DNA from: Muraenolepis orangiensis
Lineage: Eukaryota > Chordata > Actinopteri > Gadiformes > Muraenolepididae
DNA: 64,000 nucleotides
Assembly (NCBI GenBank): GCA_027704905.1
Contig: CM051005.1
Span: 16,916,544-16,980,543, forward strand
Direction of reading: 5' to 3'
The notes under the pieces are model-generated. The model saw only the letters and a program-made list of their open reading frames with translations. It searched no databases and had not been told where the DNA came from. Shown here one piece after another: positions 23,960-33,013 of this stretch (within the stretch, counting starts at the first letter, position 1; each line of letters opens with the position of its first letter). The position numbers and the translations under genes were made by a program.

Positions 23960-24195
23960 GTCTGTTGGGACTTGGCTTGGGAACCGGAGGATTGCCCGTT
24001 CAAGTCCCCGAAACAGACCAAGTATGGAGTGACAACCGGTACTTGGAAAAACTGCCGAGGCGCCCTTGAGCATGGCACCAGACCCCTACACTGCGCTGTA
24101 TATAAAACAGCTGCCCACTGCTCCTAATACTAGGATGGGTTAAATGCAGAGAACCATGTACATGTGACCAATAAAGAGGATTACAAATCCTCCAG
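23960..24195 (+). mobile_element. tRNA-derived SINE
   Basis: Carries a B-box-like GTTCAAGTCCC, then CTTGAGCATGGCACCAGACC, CCTAATACTAGGATGGG and a tail GACCAATAAAGAGGATTA. The same family occurs at 28798-29042, 53236-53408 and, in the inverted copy, from about 63860 to the window end. Confidence 0.8.
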
Positions 24196-24454
24196 ACTTA
24201 GACCTCTTGTTACCAACAATAATTACATTTGTTCCTTTCCACTCATATACCTGTTGGTATACCTACTTGGTTCTTAATGGACTTAATCAGCTGCAATTAA
24301 AATATTCCTCTGCGCCGCTTTCAGCATATTATTTTTGCGGTGTGGTGGAAACGTATTGTCAGCAGTTTACTTGACCCTTGACCCTTGTTAATGTTGGATT
24401 TGTTGGGCACTGATTTGGAACGGTGAAAAGACGTCCCGGTATTTAACACTCATG

Positions 24455-24732
24455 GTAAATGGACAGTTATAACGCTTTCCTAACCAATGGTTACTCAAAG
24501 CGCTTTACAAGTCATGCCTCACATTCACCCATTCATACACACATTCAACCACCGACGGAGGAGTCAGCCATGCAAGGAGACACCAGCACGTCGGGAGCAG
24601 TTAGGGTAAGGGTGTCTTGCTCAAGGACACCCTTACCCTAACTGCTCCCGACAGCTTTTGCTAGGAGGCGGCGCCAGCAACCTTCCGGTTGTGAGGTGAC
24701 CGCTCTACCTCCTGAGCTATACTGTCGCCCAT
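24455..24732 (-). mobile_element. tRNA-derived SINE carrying a 26-bp perfect hairpin
   Basis: Minus-strand A-box region TATAGCTCAGGAGGTAGAGC. Absent from the inverted copy (63605-63625), so inserted after duplication. 24591-24616 and 24626-24651 are perfect inverted repeats with a 9-nt loop, a rearrangement not seen in the related SINE at 28798. Confidence 0.8.
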
Positions 24733-24797
24733 ATTAACAGACAGGGTCAAAGTCTGGGTCCAACCCACCACGGGCCTATTTCCAGAACCCTGGCTCA

Positions 24798-25265
24798 TCA
24801 GTGAGCGTGGTCCGAGCCGGAGGCCGCAGAGTCCAGCCCCAGCAGCGTCCCGAGGTAGGACCGCTCCCCCCGGGGGTCCAGCATGTGGTGGGAGCGTACG
24901 GCGTGGAGGACGGTGGCGGGCTGCGGCGTGAGGGCGTACTTCTCCAGGAAGGCCAGCTCGGCGGCCGCCTGGTAGGCCAGGCCCGCCGGCTGCTGGCCCT
25001 GGGCGTGCATGGGGAGGACGCCGTGGGGGGGTTGGGAGGACAGCGGACTCTGGCGACCGCCACTCAAGCCCCCGACCTGCTGCCCGGCGGAGTCCGCGGA
25101 CATCGGGACGGGCACAAGCGTGACCGCGGTGCGGCCGCCATCGATCATTGTGGGCGCCGCATGTTGCGCCGGCTCGCTGTTGGTGGACTGTTGGTAGCTC
25201 TTCTGTGGTTCCTCATACGGAGGAAGTGCGAGCGTCTTGTCGGCAGCGTGGGCCTCCGAGGGCGG

Positions 25266-25311
<46 letters not shown>

Positions 25312-27365
25312 GGGAACTTGGTGCTGTGCACGTGGTCCACATGGTACTTCAGCTTGTCCTTCCGCTTGAAGGTGGCGCTGCAGTGGGGGCAGTTGAAGGG
25401 GCGGGCGTCCGAGTGGATCACCATGTGCTTGGTCAGGGTCTTCTTGATGCGGAAGCTCTGGTGGCACTCGGTGCACCAGTAAGGTTGCTCGCCTGTCCCA
25501 AAACATACATATGAAGAGAAAGGCGATTGTTAGCCTCCGAATGGCATTTTACTGCAAGCGTGCCGAGAACAAAAAACCCACAAAGCCCTCACCAGAGTGT
25601 GTCCTGAAGTGCATTTCCAGACTGGACTTCCCTTTGAATTCTTTCTTGCACACCTCACACTCGTGCATCGCCGTTTTATACCTGAAAACATGACCAACAT
25701 CTGACCAACTGGACAAACCTAAATGGGTTGCCCAACTTCTGCCACACTTTCTCTCCCAGATGCACGGAAGCACTTGCCACACTGCTCACACTAGTGGGCC
25801 TTTTCCCCTGGGATGGGTGAGGAGGCGTTAATGGGTTCTAAAAAAATTATATATAATATTATTCAAAATTACTGCAGCCGGAATGATGTTCCTAAAAACA
25901 CAAGCTAGAATTTGAAATATACATTTCAAGCTAGGTTTGTTCAGCATTTGATATAAAAAAATAGAAATAAACAAACGGTCACAAACGGAGAAGGTGGAAG
26001 AGGGGAAATTGAAGAAGGCGGAGCCACATTACCAGAGTGTGTTTTCTGGTGTTTGGTCAGGTGGTCGTGGCGTATGAATGTCTTCCCGCATTCGTCACAC
26101 TCGTACCGCTTGTCGTCGTGGTGCATTCTGAGGTGGAGCCTGACCGGGGAGGCAGATACCGAAAAAACATGGGAACGGGCCATCCGTGGGGCTCCAGGGG
26201 CTAGGGAACGAGTAGCCCACGTACACATCTGGAGGGTGACCCGACCAGTGTGCGATTCATTCCCTCACCCACACTGCTACTCCAACAATACACGCACACA
26301 CACTTACTGTGAATTGTTTTGTAAGATGACATGTCATTATAGAGCAGATAAGGAGGGACATTGGGGTTTCGGAAACCAAGATTTTTGCAGCTGAGAAACA
26401 CCCTGTGTGTCAAGTCAAGTCAAGTTTATTGTCACTTCACAGTTTACACAAGTATAAGTGTAAATCGTGTGTGTGTGTGTGTGTGTGTGCGTGTGTGTGT
26501 GTGTGCGTGCGTGCGTGCGTAAGAGAGAAAGAAAGTGCGTTCATTCATTCATTCATTCATGCGTTCAATCATTCAGCATTACAACAAGCCCAACCTGTAG
26601 GAGTTTCCGTGACGGAAGCGCTGGCCACAGATGCTGCAGAGGTGAGGTCTCTCCCCGCTGTGGATCCGCAGGTGCTCCTTCAGCGTGGTCCTGGGAAGCG
26701 TTCAGACACAGCGTTCCGTGCGTACGTTACAACATAGCGGACGCCACTCACCACCCATATTGGTTAGAACACTCCTGGAGTGCATATCTGCGCCACACCC
26801 CTGGATCCCGGTTTGGATCCGCGCCAAAATGTATATCAACTGTTCCTTGGCCCATAAGTAATCTAATCTTGGATCTTCCATCCATAACTTTTTAGAGTTA
26901 TCTTGCTAACAGACAGACAGACAGACAAACAGGGGGCGAGAGAGAACATAACCTCCGCCCCCATCTTTGTTGGCGGAGGTCATAACCGAGCAGCCACCAG
27001 TTGATGTCATGGTGAGAAAGCACCAAGATGGCGGCCTGGAATGTGAAAAGATTTTAAAAGGGATGTACTGTGAACTGCTCTTTAATAACAAGGGATTTGT
27101 TTGGAGTGAGATTGCGACGGCGATGACGACACTTACCGCTCACTCACTGATTTCCCGCAAACGGGGTAGGTCAATTTCCGCTTGCCCCCGTGTGTGCACT
27201 CTTTCTGTTGCCCGTGTCGTTGAACTGTCGGCCACAGATCCCGCAGGGAAACGGACCTGAGGACCAGCGCCAATAGAAGCTGAAACGCCTGAAGGTAGAC
27301 CTAGCTCCTCTGCACTCCTCGTCGGGGCCACGCTTTTTCACGGTGTCGCAAAACCCCAATGGATG
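24798..27365 (-). pseudogene. zbtb41: zbtb41-like zinc-finger gene, 3' half, contig 2 copy (disabled)
   Basis: Six minus-strand exons: 27365-27137, 26690-26595, 26139-26033, 25807-25737, 25681-25593 and 25492-24798 (stop TGA 24800-24798). They encode a series of C2H2 fingers ending with FNCPHCSATFKRKDKLKYHV, then a poly-Gln run (about 13 Q) and a C-tail with LAFLEKYALTPQPA and SYLGTLLGLDS that I recognise as ZBTB41. The protein is a BTB/POZ nuclear zinc-finger transcription factor; the BTB exon is not in the window. Lesions: a 10-bp deletion in the first exon near 27200; a Cys-to-Tyr change at the first Cys of finger 2; a TAG stop and a 35-bp deletion in the 25807-25737 exon. The last exon is intact. 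Confidence 0.75.
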
Positions 27366-27589
27366 CTGGAATGATCCGAACATAAGTTGTTTTCAATAGA
27401 GAGAGACCGCAGCTCTTTAAATAATAATAAAAAATGAAATTGGACCACTTTGTTTTTTAATCCACATATTTGGATACTAATATACTAATATACTAATTTG
27501 GATACTTGGATACTCATATTTTGTGTACTACTTAAATGTTGATAAAAGTTATATATTTGAATTATAGTAACACAATCAGCAATAAGCCC

Positions 27590-27790
27590 TCTACCTGGTA
27601 ACCAGACCCCTCGCCTGCCCCTCACTACTCTCCTGTCTACTACCTGTCGCTACCCCGCTGATCGACTTCCCGGTATCCAGACCCCTTGCCTGTCCCCGAC
27701 CGTCCAAAGGACTGTTGTACTGACCAAATAAAGCATCACATTATCATTTCATTCTGTCATTGGTCTGCGTTCTGTGTCCTTACAAACACT
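27590..27790 (+). mobile_element. LTR fragment (R-U5-like)
   Basis: Shares CGGTATCCAGACCCCTTGCC, an AATAAAGC signal and GGTCTGCGTTCTG with the reverse complement of the solo LTR at 61528-61984; more diverged and truncated. Confidence 0.65.
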
Positions 27791-27959
27791 GCCCCCTGAT
27801 ACAAGGCAAAGTGGCATAAAGACACAGTCGCATCCCACTGAAGATTTGAACTGACTGGAGCAGGGGTTGACAAACTTATTTTCATGCCGGTGGAGACACA
27901 AAATTATTTTCGTAGTGAAATAATGTGCAGTGCCTTCTCATGATAAATTATAGAATTGA

Positions 27960-28311
27960 CATTGTTCAAGGACTACCAGGTTCAAGGACAGTTTTGATCA
28001 GCCGGCAGTGCGCCTGCTGACAACTAGGAGTGCTGCCACTGTCATAACATTGTCATCCACATTACATTAACATTATTTTTGCTGGATTTCTGGACTCATT
28101 ACAGTTACTGCATTGTTCTGCACCGTACTGCATTTTTCATGATTCTGCTGCACTACAGGCACTTTAAAATGCTTTTTTAATGCATTTTCTGCAATTCAAC
28201 ATTTGTATACTGTATATCATCCACTCAGTCACTTTATTATTTGAATTGGGTACAGTATTGTTATAGAATGGCATTGTATAGTATGAGTTTTGCACATAGT
28301 ATAGTATATAG
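27960..28311 (+). mobile_element. LINE 3' end
   Basis: GTGCGCCTGCTGA followed by GGAGTGCTGCCACTGTCATA and a UTR like that of the LINE at 48120-48715. Inverted copy at 58975-59390. Confidence 0.75.
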
Positions 28312-28797
28312 CAGGGCTTGGCTGCTGCAATGGCAGTAGTTACAGCATTTGAAAGAGCAGTTTATACCTGCATGGGGTCTACAGGGGCATGAGGGCACTG
28401 TACATTGTTTCAGCCATCCTCTAAACATTTCTCTCTCAAGACTGTGGGCGGTAGTTGTTAATGAAAGTCTTTTATGCCCATCCGAAGCTTCCCCTACCTT
28501 CCTCCGCTGTTCATCCGTGTCCACGAGGTTGTAGGCTACCCCCCCCTTGTTCTCCGTTCCTGTGTCGGACTCATCTTCAGACATCCCTGCTTTCTCCGGC
28601 CGTTCCGCCAGTCCACAGTGTCCCATCACTTTCACTCTTCTCTCCGATGCTGGAGGAGTTAACAATCCTCTACAATCCATCGTCTCTGTCCAGCTAGCTA
28701 CCAGCGATGTAAGCAAATCTCACTTCTGACACCAATGTGACGCTTTAGCGGTGGTAGCCAGCTTGATACAGAACAACAACAAATCAACAAATCGGGA
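28312..28797. other. Contig 2-specific sequence, no gene recognised
   Basis: Absent from the inverted copy, where the flanks meet near 58975. A 151-codon minus frame (28261-28716) crosses the boundary and resembles nothing I know. Confidence 0.4.
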
Positions 28798-29042
28798 GGA
28801 TTGAATCGTCTTTATTGGTCACATACATGTAAACATACAGTGAAATGTGTTCTCTGCATTTAACCTATCCTAGTATTAGGAGCAGTGGGCAGCTATTTAT
28901 ACAGCGCCCGGGGAGCAGTTAGGGTTAGGGTGTCTTCCTCGAGGACACCTCGACAGTTTTTGCTAGGAGGAGCCGGGGATCGAACCAGCAACCTTCCGGT
29001 TGTGAGGTGACCGCTCTACCTCCTGAGCTATACTGCCGCCCC
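28798..29042 (-). mobile_element. tRNA-derived SINE, near full length
   Basis: Minus strand: GGCGGCAGTATAGCTCAGG (A box), GCTGGTTCGATCCCC (B box), then CCTAATACTAGGATAGG and a tail ending GTGACCAATAAAGACGATTC. Confidence 0.9.
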
Positions 29043-29154
29043 GACGGAGAGACGGAGACAATGTTTTTATTTGATAGCCAAACTGGCCCCGATTTATTCC
29101 CTGCCGCAGCTCACAGAGAGTTTTTTTTCCCCCAATCAGAAGTGCAAGCGTCTT

Positions 29155-29530
29155 TGTTACATTGCATTACATTACAGACATTTAGCAGACGCTTTTATCC
29201 AAAGCCACTTACAATAGTGTGTTTCAACAAAGGAAGTCAAGAGAACAACTCGTCACCAGAAGTCAAAAGTGCATTTCATTCCTAACAAGTCTCTTAGAAC
29301 TGAACCAGTGCTCAGGTAGAAGTACAATAAGTTCAGGTAAAAGTACAGTGAGGTAAAAGTACAATTGTTATGACAATTAGTTGTCACTGTTAGTCAGGGA
29401 CCTGCACACATATATATATATATATATATTGCTCCTACTCGAGAACCTGTGTCTCCATTTACATTTACATTTACATTTAGGGCATTTGGCAGACGCTTTT
29501 ATCCAAAGCGACTTACAAGGTGTACATTAG
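29155..29530. repeat. Two copies of a common fish interspersed repeat
   Basis: GCAGACGCTTTTATCCAAAG occurs at about 29182 and 29488, both with ACTTACAA downstream. A (TA)n run lies at 29410-29430. The second copy interrupts the LTR beginning at 29435. Confidence 0.65.
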
Positions 29531-29943
29531 TTGAAGCAGACAATAGCATAACACTGAGGTACGCAAACATAAAAATACAGCAGTTCACAAGTATTCATAT
29601 TAACAAGCTCAATCTCCAGCTCCGACTACGTCGCGTCTCGCTCCAAGGACCCTCTCTGTGTTCCACCCTCTGGACCATCTCCCCGTGTACCTCGGAACAT
29701 ATCCAATCCTACCTTGTTGTTGTTGTGTTTATTGGATCTTCAGTAAAGACATTATCCGTTGTTTTGGGTGTCCTGTCTCTTCTTCTGGGTTCTCTGGCAC
29801 ATTTGGCTCACCGGTCTCGGTTCCTAACAGAATGGTCAAGCCCCAAAATGAGCCATGCCGGGAACCCAGAAGCAGGGAGCGGGACACCATCCGAGTTACG
29901 CCAGATTGTTGTTGCACCTACTCCATAACTACGCCAGCTTATT

Positions 29944-30292
29944 GTGTCTCCTGTTCCTAGCTCCCAGGCTAGCTCCCTGTGTCTCCAGTTCCTAGTTTAC
30001 AGGCTAGCTCCTTGTGTCTCCAGCTCTTAGCTTCCGGGCTAGCTCCCTGTGTCTCCAGTCCCTAGCTCCCAGGCTAGCGCCCCGTGTCTCCAGCTCCTAG
30101 CTCCCAGGCTAGCTCCCTGTGTCTCCAGCTCCTAGCTCCCAGGCTAGCTCCTTGTGTCTCTGGTTCCTAGCTCCCAGGCTAGCTCCTTGTGTCTCTAGCT
30201 CCTAGTTACCAGGCTAGCTCCCCATGTCTCTAGCTCCTAGCTTCCAGGCTAACTCCTCGTGTCTCTAGCTCCCTAGCTCCCAGGCTATCTCT
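29944..30292 (+). repeat. 35-bp minisatellite, about 10 copies
   Basis: Unit GTGTCTCCAGCTCCTAGCTC plus CCAGGCTAGCTCCCT, with scattered substitutions. 35 bp is not a multiple of three, so it is not selected coding sequence. Confidence 0.95.
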
Positions 30293-30690
30293 GTGTCTGC
30301 TCCGTGGCTACACCAGCACCTCGTGGTTCCGAGCCCATCGTTTCCCGGGCTGGTTCCACATCTGCTCCGTGGCTACACCTCCCCCCGTGAACCCCACCAG
30401 CTCCTGGTGGTTCCAAGCCCATCGTTTCCCGGGCTGGTTCCACCTCAGCTCCGTGGCTACACCTCCCCCCGTGAACCCCACCTGTTCCCGAGGATCCCCA
30501 CCTGCTCTCGAAGAGGACCCCCACCCGCTCCCGACGACCCCCAGCAGCTCCCGAGGAGGACCCCTCACACTCCCGAGGACCCCCACCTGCTCCCTGAGGA
30601 CCCCCCACCTGCTCCCGAGGAGGACCCCACCAGCTCCCGAGGACCCCTTCCAATCTCGCGGACCCCTCTCTGCCGAAGACCGACGTCGGA
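30293..30690 (+). repeat. Pro-rich GC tandem repeats
   Basis: Repeated CGTTTCCCGGGCTGGTTCCA blocks followed by CTCCCGAGGA/CCCCCACCTG repeats; part of the retrotransposon interior. Confidence 0.85.
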
Positions 30691-31117
30691 GGTGAGTTCC
30701 TGAGAACCCGGGGCTCTCGGGCGGTCGTCCGGTGCCTCCCCTCAGGGGGGGAATACTGTTGTGCCCCCACGCTCTAATCGATCCCAGGTGCCGGCTGTCG
30801 GGCCGGCAGAGGCCAATGAACACCTGGGATCTACCCAACTTAAGGCTGACCAAGACCGACATCGGGGCGAGTTCACGGAAAACCTTATGGCTCCCTCCTA
30901 CTCGAGAACCTGTGTCTCCAGCTCCGACTACCTCACGTCTCGTCCTACCCCCCCTCCAAGGACCCTCTCCGCATTCCACCCTCTGGACCATCTCCCCGTG
31001 TACCTCGTAACATATCCAATCCTACCTTGTTGTTTTTGTGTTTATTGGATTTTCAGATACCACTGCATCATTCACCAGTCAGTGCTGTTTGCCAATCTTG
31101 GAAAATAATACTCAGAT

Positions 31118-31743
31118 GTCATGGACACAATTATGAAGCTTGTCAACTACCTGAGAGACTCCACAGCTCTTAAGCCCCGCCTTTTGCGTGCATTTCTGAC
31201 AAAGGTAAATGTATAACTCTTGGTTGCATTGTGTGATGGCCGGTCATCTGTATTAAACAGACTGAGGTTTACATTGTTCAAATAATTAATCTTGTTTTGC
31301 TGCGTGTGAGGTGACATTTGGCTAAATCGAAAATGTCAAAATACATATCTTTTTAGTTCATAATGAAGAAAAGTGTATGTGTTCTCTCTCACTGTCACTC
31401 ACTCACTGACTCACACCAGGTCAATGCAGCTAATGATGACATTCTCCTTCATAAGAATGTGAGGTGGCTGAGTAAGGGAAGGGTTCTGGAGCGATTTTGG
31501 GTCAGATGTTTTTGTTGGACCAGAAAAATACCAAAGCCAAACAGTACCTTGATTTTCTGCAGGATGATGAAAATATGAAGTGTGTGGTCTTTTTGGTGGA
31601 TGTGACCTCTCATCTAAATGAGCTCAAACTCCAAGGCCAAGGCAACACAGTGTGTGACCTTATGTCAGCAGTATGTTCTTTCCAAAGGAAGTTGGAGATC
31701 CTCAGGAGTGACATAACAGAGGCACAACAATTTTCCAAATAAT
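31118..31743 (+). pseudogene. hAT-type (ZBED/Charlie-like) transposase fragment
   Basis: Segments encode KLVNYLRDS, then LLHKNVRWLSKGRVLERFW, then FLVDVTSHLNELKLQGQGN and VCSFQRKLE, in the order of hAT transposases of the ZBED5/FAM200 type. 31204-31420 separates the first two and has GT/AG ends, so it may be an intron. A frameshift follows VLERFW (about 31500). Confidence 0.75.
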
Positions 31744-31984
31744 ACAAATATGAATCGCAATATTTTATACAAATAACAATATAACACATCATATGAATAA
31801 TAATCATAACATCTAACTAGTAAAAACAGTGGTAAGAATAAATAAATAATAATGATAACAATAATAAATACAATCATTGAATGGACCCTTTTCACAGAGG
31901 GGTCATCGTAGGACAGATACAGGGGAGTAGAGTGGACTAACTAGTGAAGATAAGTCTGCTCTGGAACTTAAAAGGAGCAGACCC
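31744..31984. other. AT-rich stretch, no feature
   Basis: Nothing recognised apart from AT-rich low complexity. 31905-31984 matches the inverted copy at 58585-58660. Confidence 0.5.
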
Positions 31985-32215
31985 ATAGTGAGTGTGGTGA
32001 GTGACGCCTGTGTTTGTCCTACGACGACACCCCTGAAGAAGGGTCTCGTGTCGTGGGGCTCGGCCAAGGGGTACGCCGTGACGTCATCCGATTTGTACTT
32101 GGCGGGGGTCCTCCGGCTGCGAGCCGACCTCCGGAGCCGGCCGCCTCCTTGGGCACCCGGGCCGGCTCCTTGGAGCGGGGGGCCCCGTGACTTCGGACCA
32201 TGTGATATAGTTATT
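31985..32215. other. GC-rich duplicated segment of unknown nature
   Basis: Conserved at 58370-58600 (inverted). Open in several frames. The minus frame with KYKSDDVTAYPLAEPHDTR looks protein-like, but no splice sites are convincing and I cannot name a family. Confidence 0.35.
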
Positions 32216-32509
32216 AGTTTGACAGGTTAGTTCTTGATAGTCTCATAACGTTGTGGTATAGTATGAAATACTATTATCAAATAGGACATACTATTTATGA
32301 AATGTTATTTACAAGGAAGTTCATTTCAGCAAAGAAACTTGTTGATACACAGTATTTCACTAGATAAATATCTATAGTAAATATTATGACCAAAGCAAAA
32401 TGTGTTTAATGAGGTCAGATGATGACATCAACAGAATCATGTTTGCGACTCAAAATGAATGTAGTTCTGTACTGAGTTCTGAGCTCTGTACTGGTGCGTG
32501 TGCCCTGAT
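32216..32509. other. AT-rich non-coding stretch, no feature
   Basis: Partly shared with 58230-58365 (inverted). Nothing recognised. Confidence 0.5.
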
Positions 32510-32830
32510 GCCGGACCCCCCACCACCACCACCTTCTCCTTCAAGGGGAACGGGGGCTACCTGCGCGTAGAGACACGGGGGCTTCTACGTCGTGACCCGT
32601 GACTGTAGAATTGGTGGTGATGGTGGTATTGATAATGGTGGTGGTGGCGGTGGTGATCATGTTGGTGGTGGCGATGTCGGTGGTACCGGCGGTGGCGGGG
32701 ACAGCGTAGGCCCAGACCCCAGGCTGTGGGAGCACGGCCCAGGTCTCCCCGGTGGCCAGAGCCTCTTCCTGGGTGAGCCGAGCTGGATGCAAGCCGGGCC
32801 CCACACACGCAGGCAGCCAACTGCCTTCTG
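32510..32830. other. (GGT)n/(ACC)n-rich segment upstream of exon 1
   Basis: Trinucleotide-rich tract (32610-32700) and a minus frame with LPQPGVWAYAVPATAG, shared with 58030-58215. Unassigned. Confidence 0.4.
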
Positions 32831-33013
32831 AAACCATGCCAAGGTTTCTGCTTTAGGACGCCACATCAGTATTTACTGCACCGCTTCTGTATTTACCAGC
32901 TGATAAGTGAGGTTTTTTAGTTTGTGTAATCCTAAGCAATGATTAACTTCTGTGGTTCTATATAATTCCCTCAGCTAAACAACTCTGCAGTGAGATCCCT
33001 GAATGGTACTAAG
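32831..33013 (+). promoter_or_regulatory. Probable promoter of the contig 2 second factor-H-like gene
   Basis: The ~150 bp block shared by all MSSRDF-type genes, with TCTATATAATTCCCTCAGC about 55 bp before the ATG as TATA-box candidate. Confidence 0.5.

Larger units (their letters stand above)
29435..31056 (+). mobile_element. Degenerate Gypsy-like LTR retrotransposon with minisatellite interior
   Basis: The 5' LTR (29435-29828, interrupted by a repeat) and a truncated 3' LTR (30774-31056) share CTCCTACTCGAGAACCTGTG, CACCCTCTGGACCATCTCCC and CATATCCAATCCTACCTTGT. After the 5' LTR a short gag-like start (ATG 29849) follows. Before the 3' LTR is the typical pol end CAGGGGGGGAATACTGT. The coding interior between is gone, replaced by two minisatellites. 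Confidence 0.75.

Noticed and set aside
24801..25514. 237-codon plus-strand frame opposite the zbtb41 last exon
   Set aside because: Antisense shadow of the real minus-strand finger exon; Leu run is the reverse of the Gln repeat.
28961..29042. Possible tRNA gene (A and B boxes)
   Set aside because: It is the head of a SINE with the usual body and tail; no cloverleaf acceptor stem is evident.
30285..30991. Frames of 136-227 codons over 30285-30991
   Set aside because: Both strands stay open because of GC-rich tandem repeats; no conserved domain.
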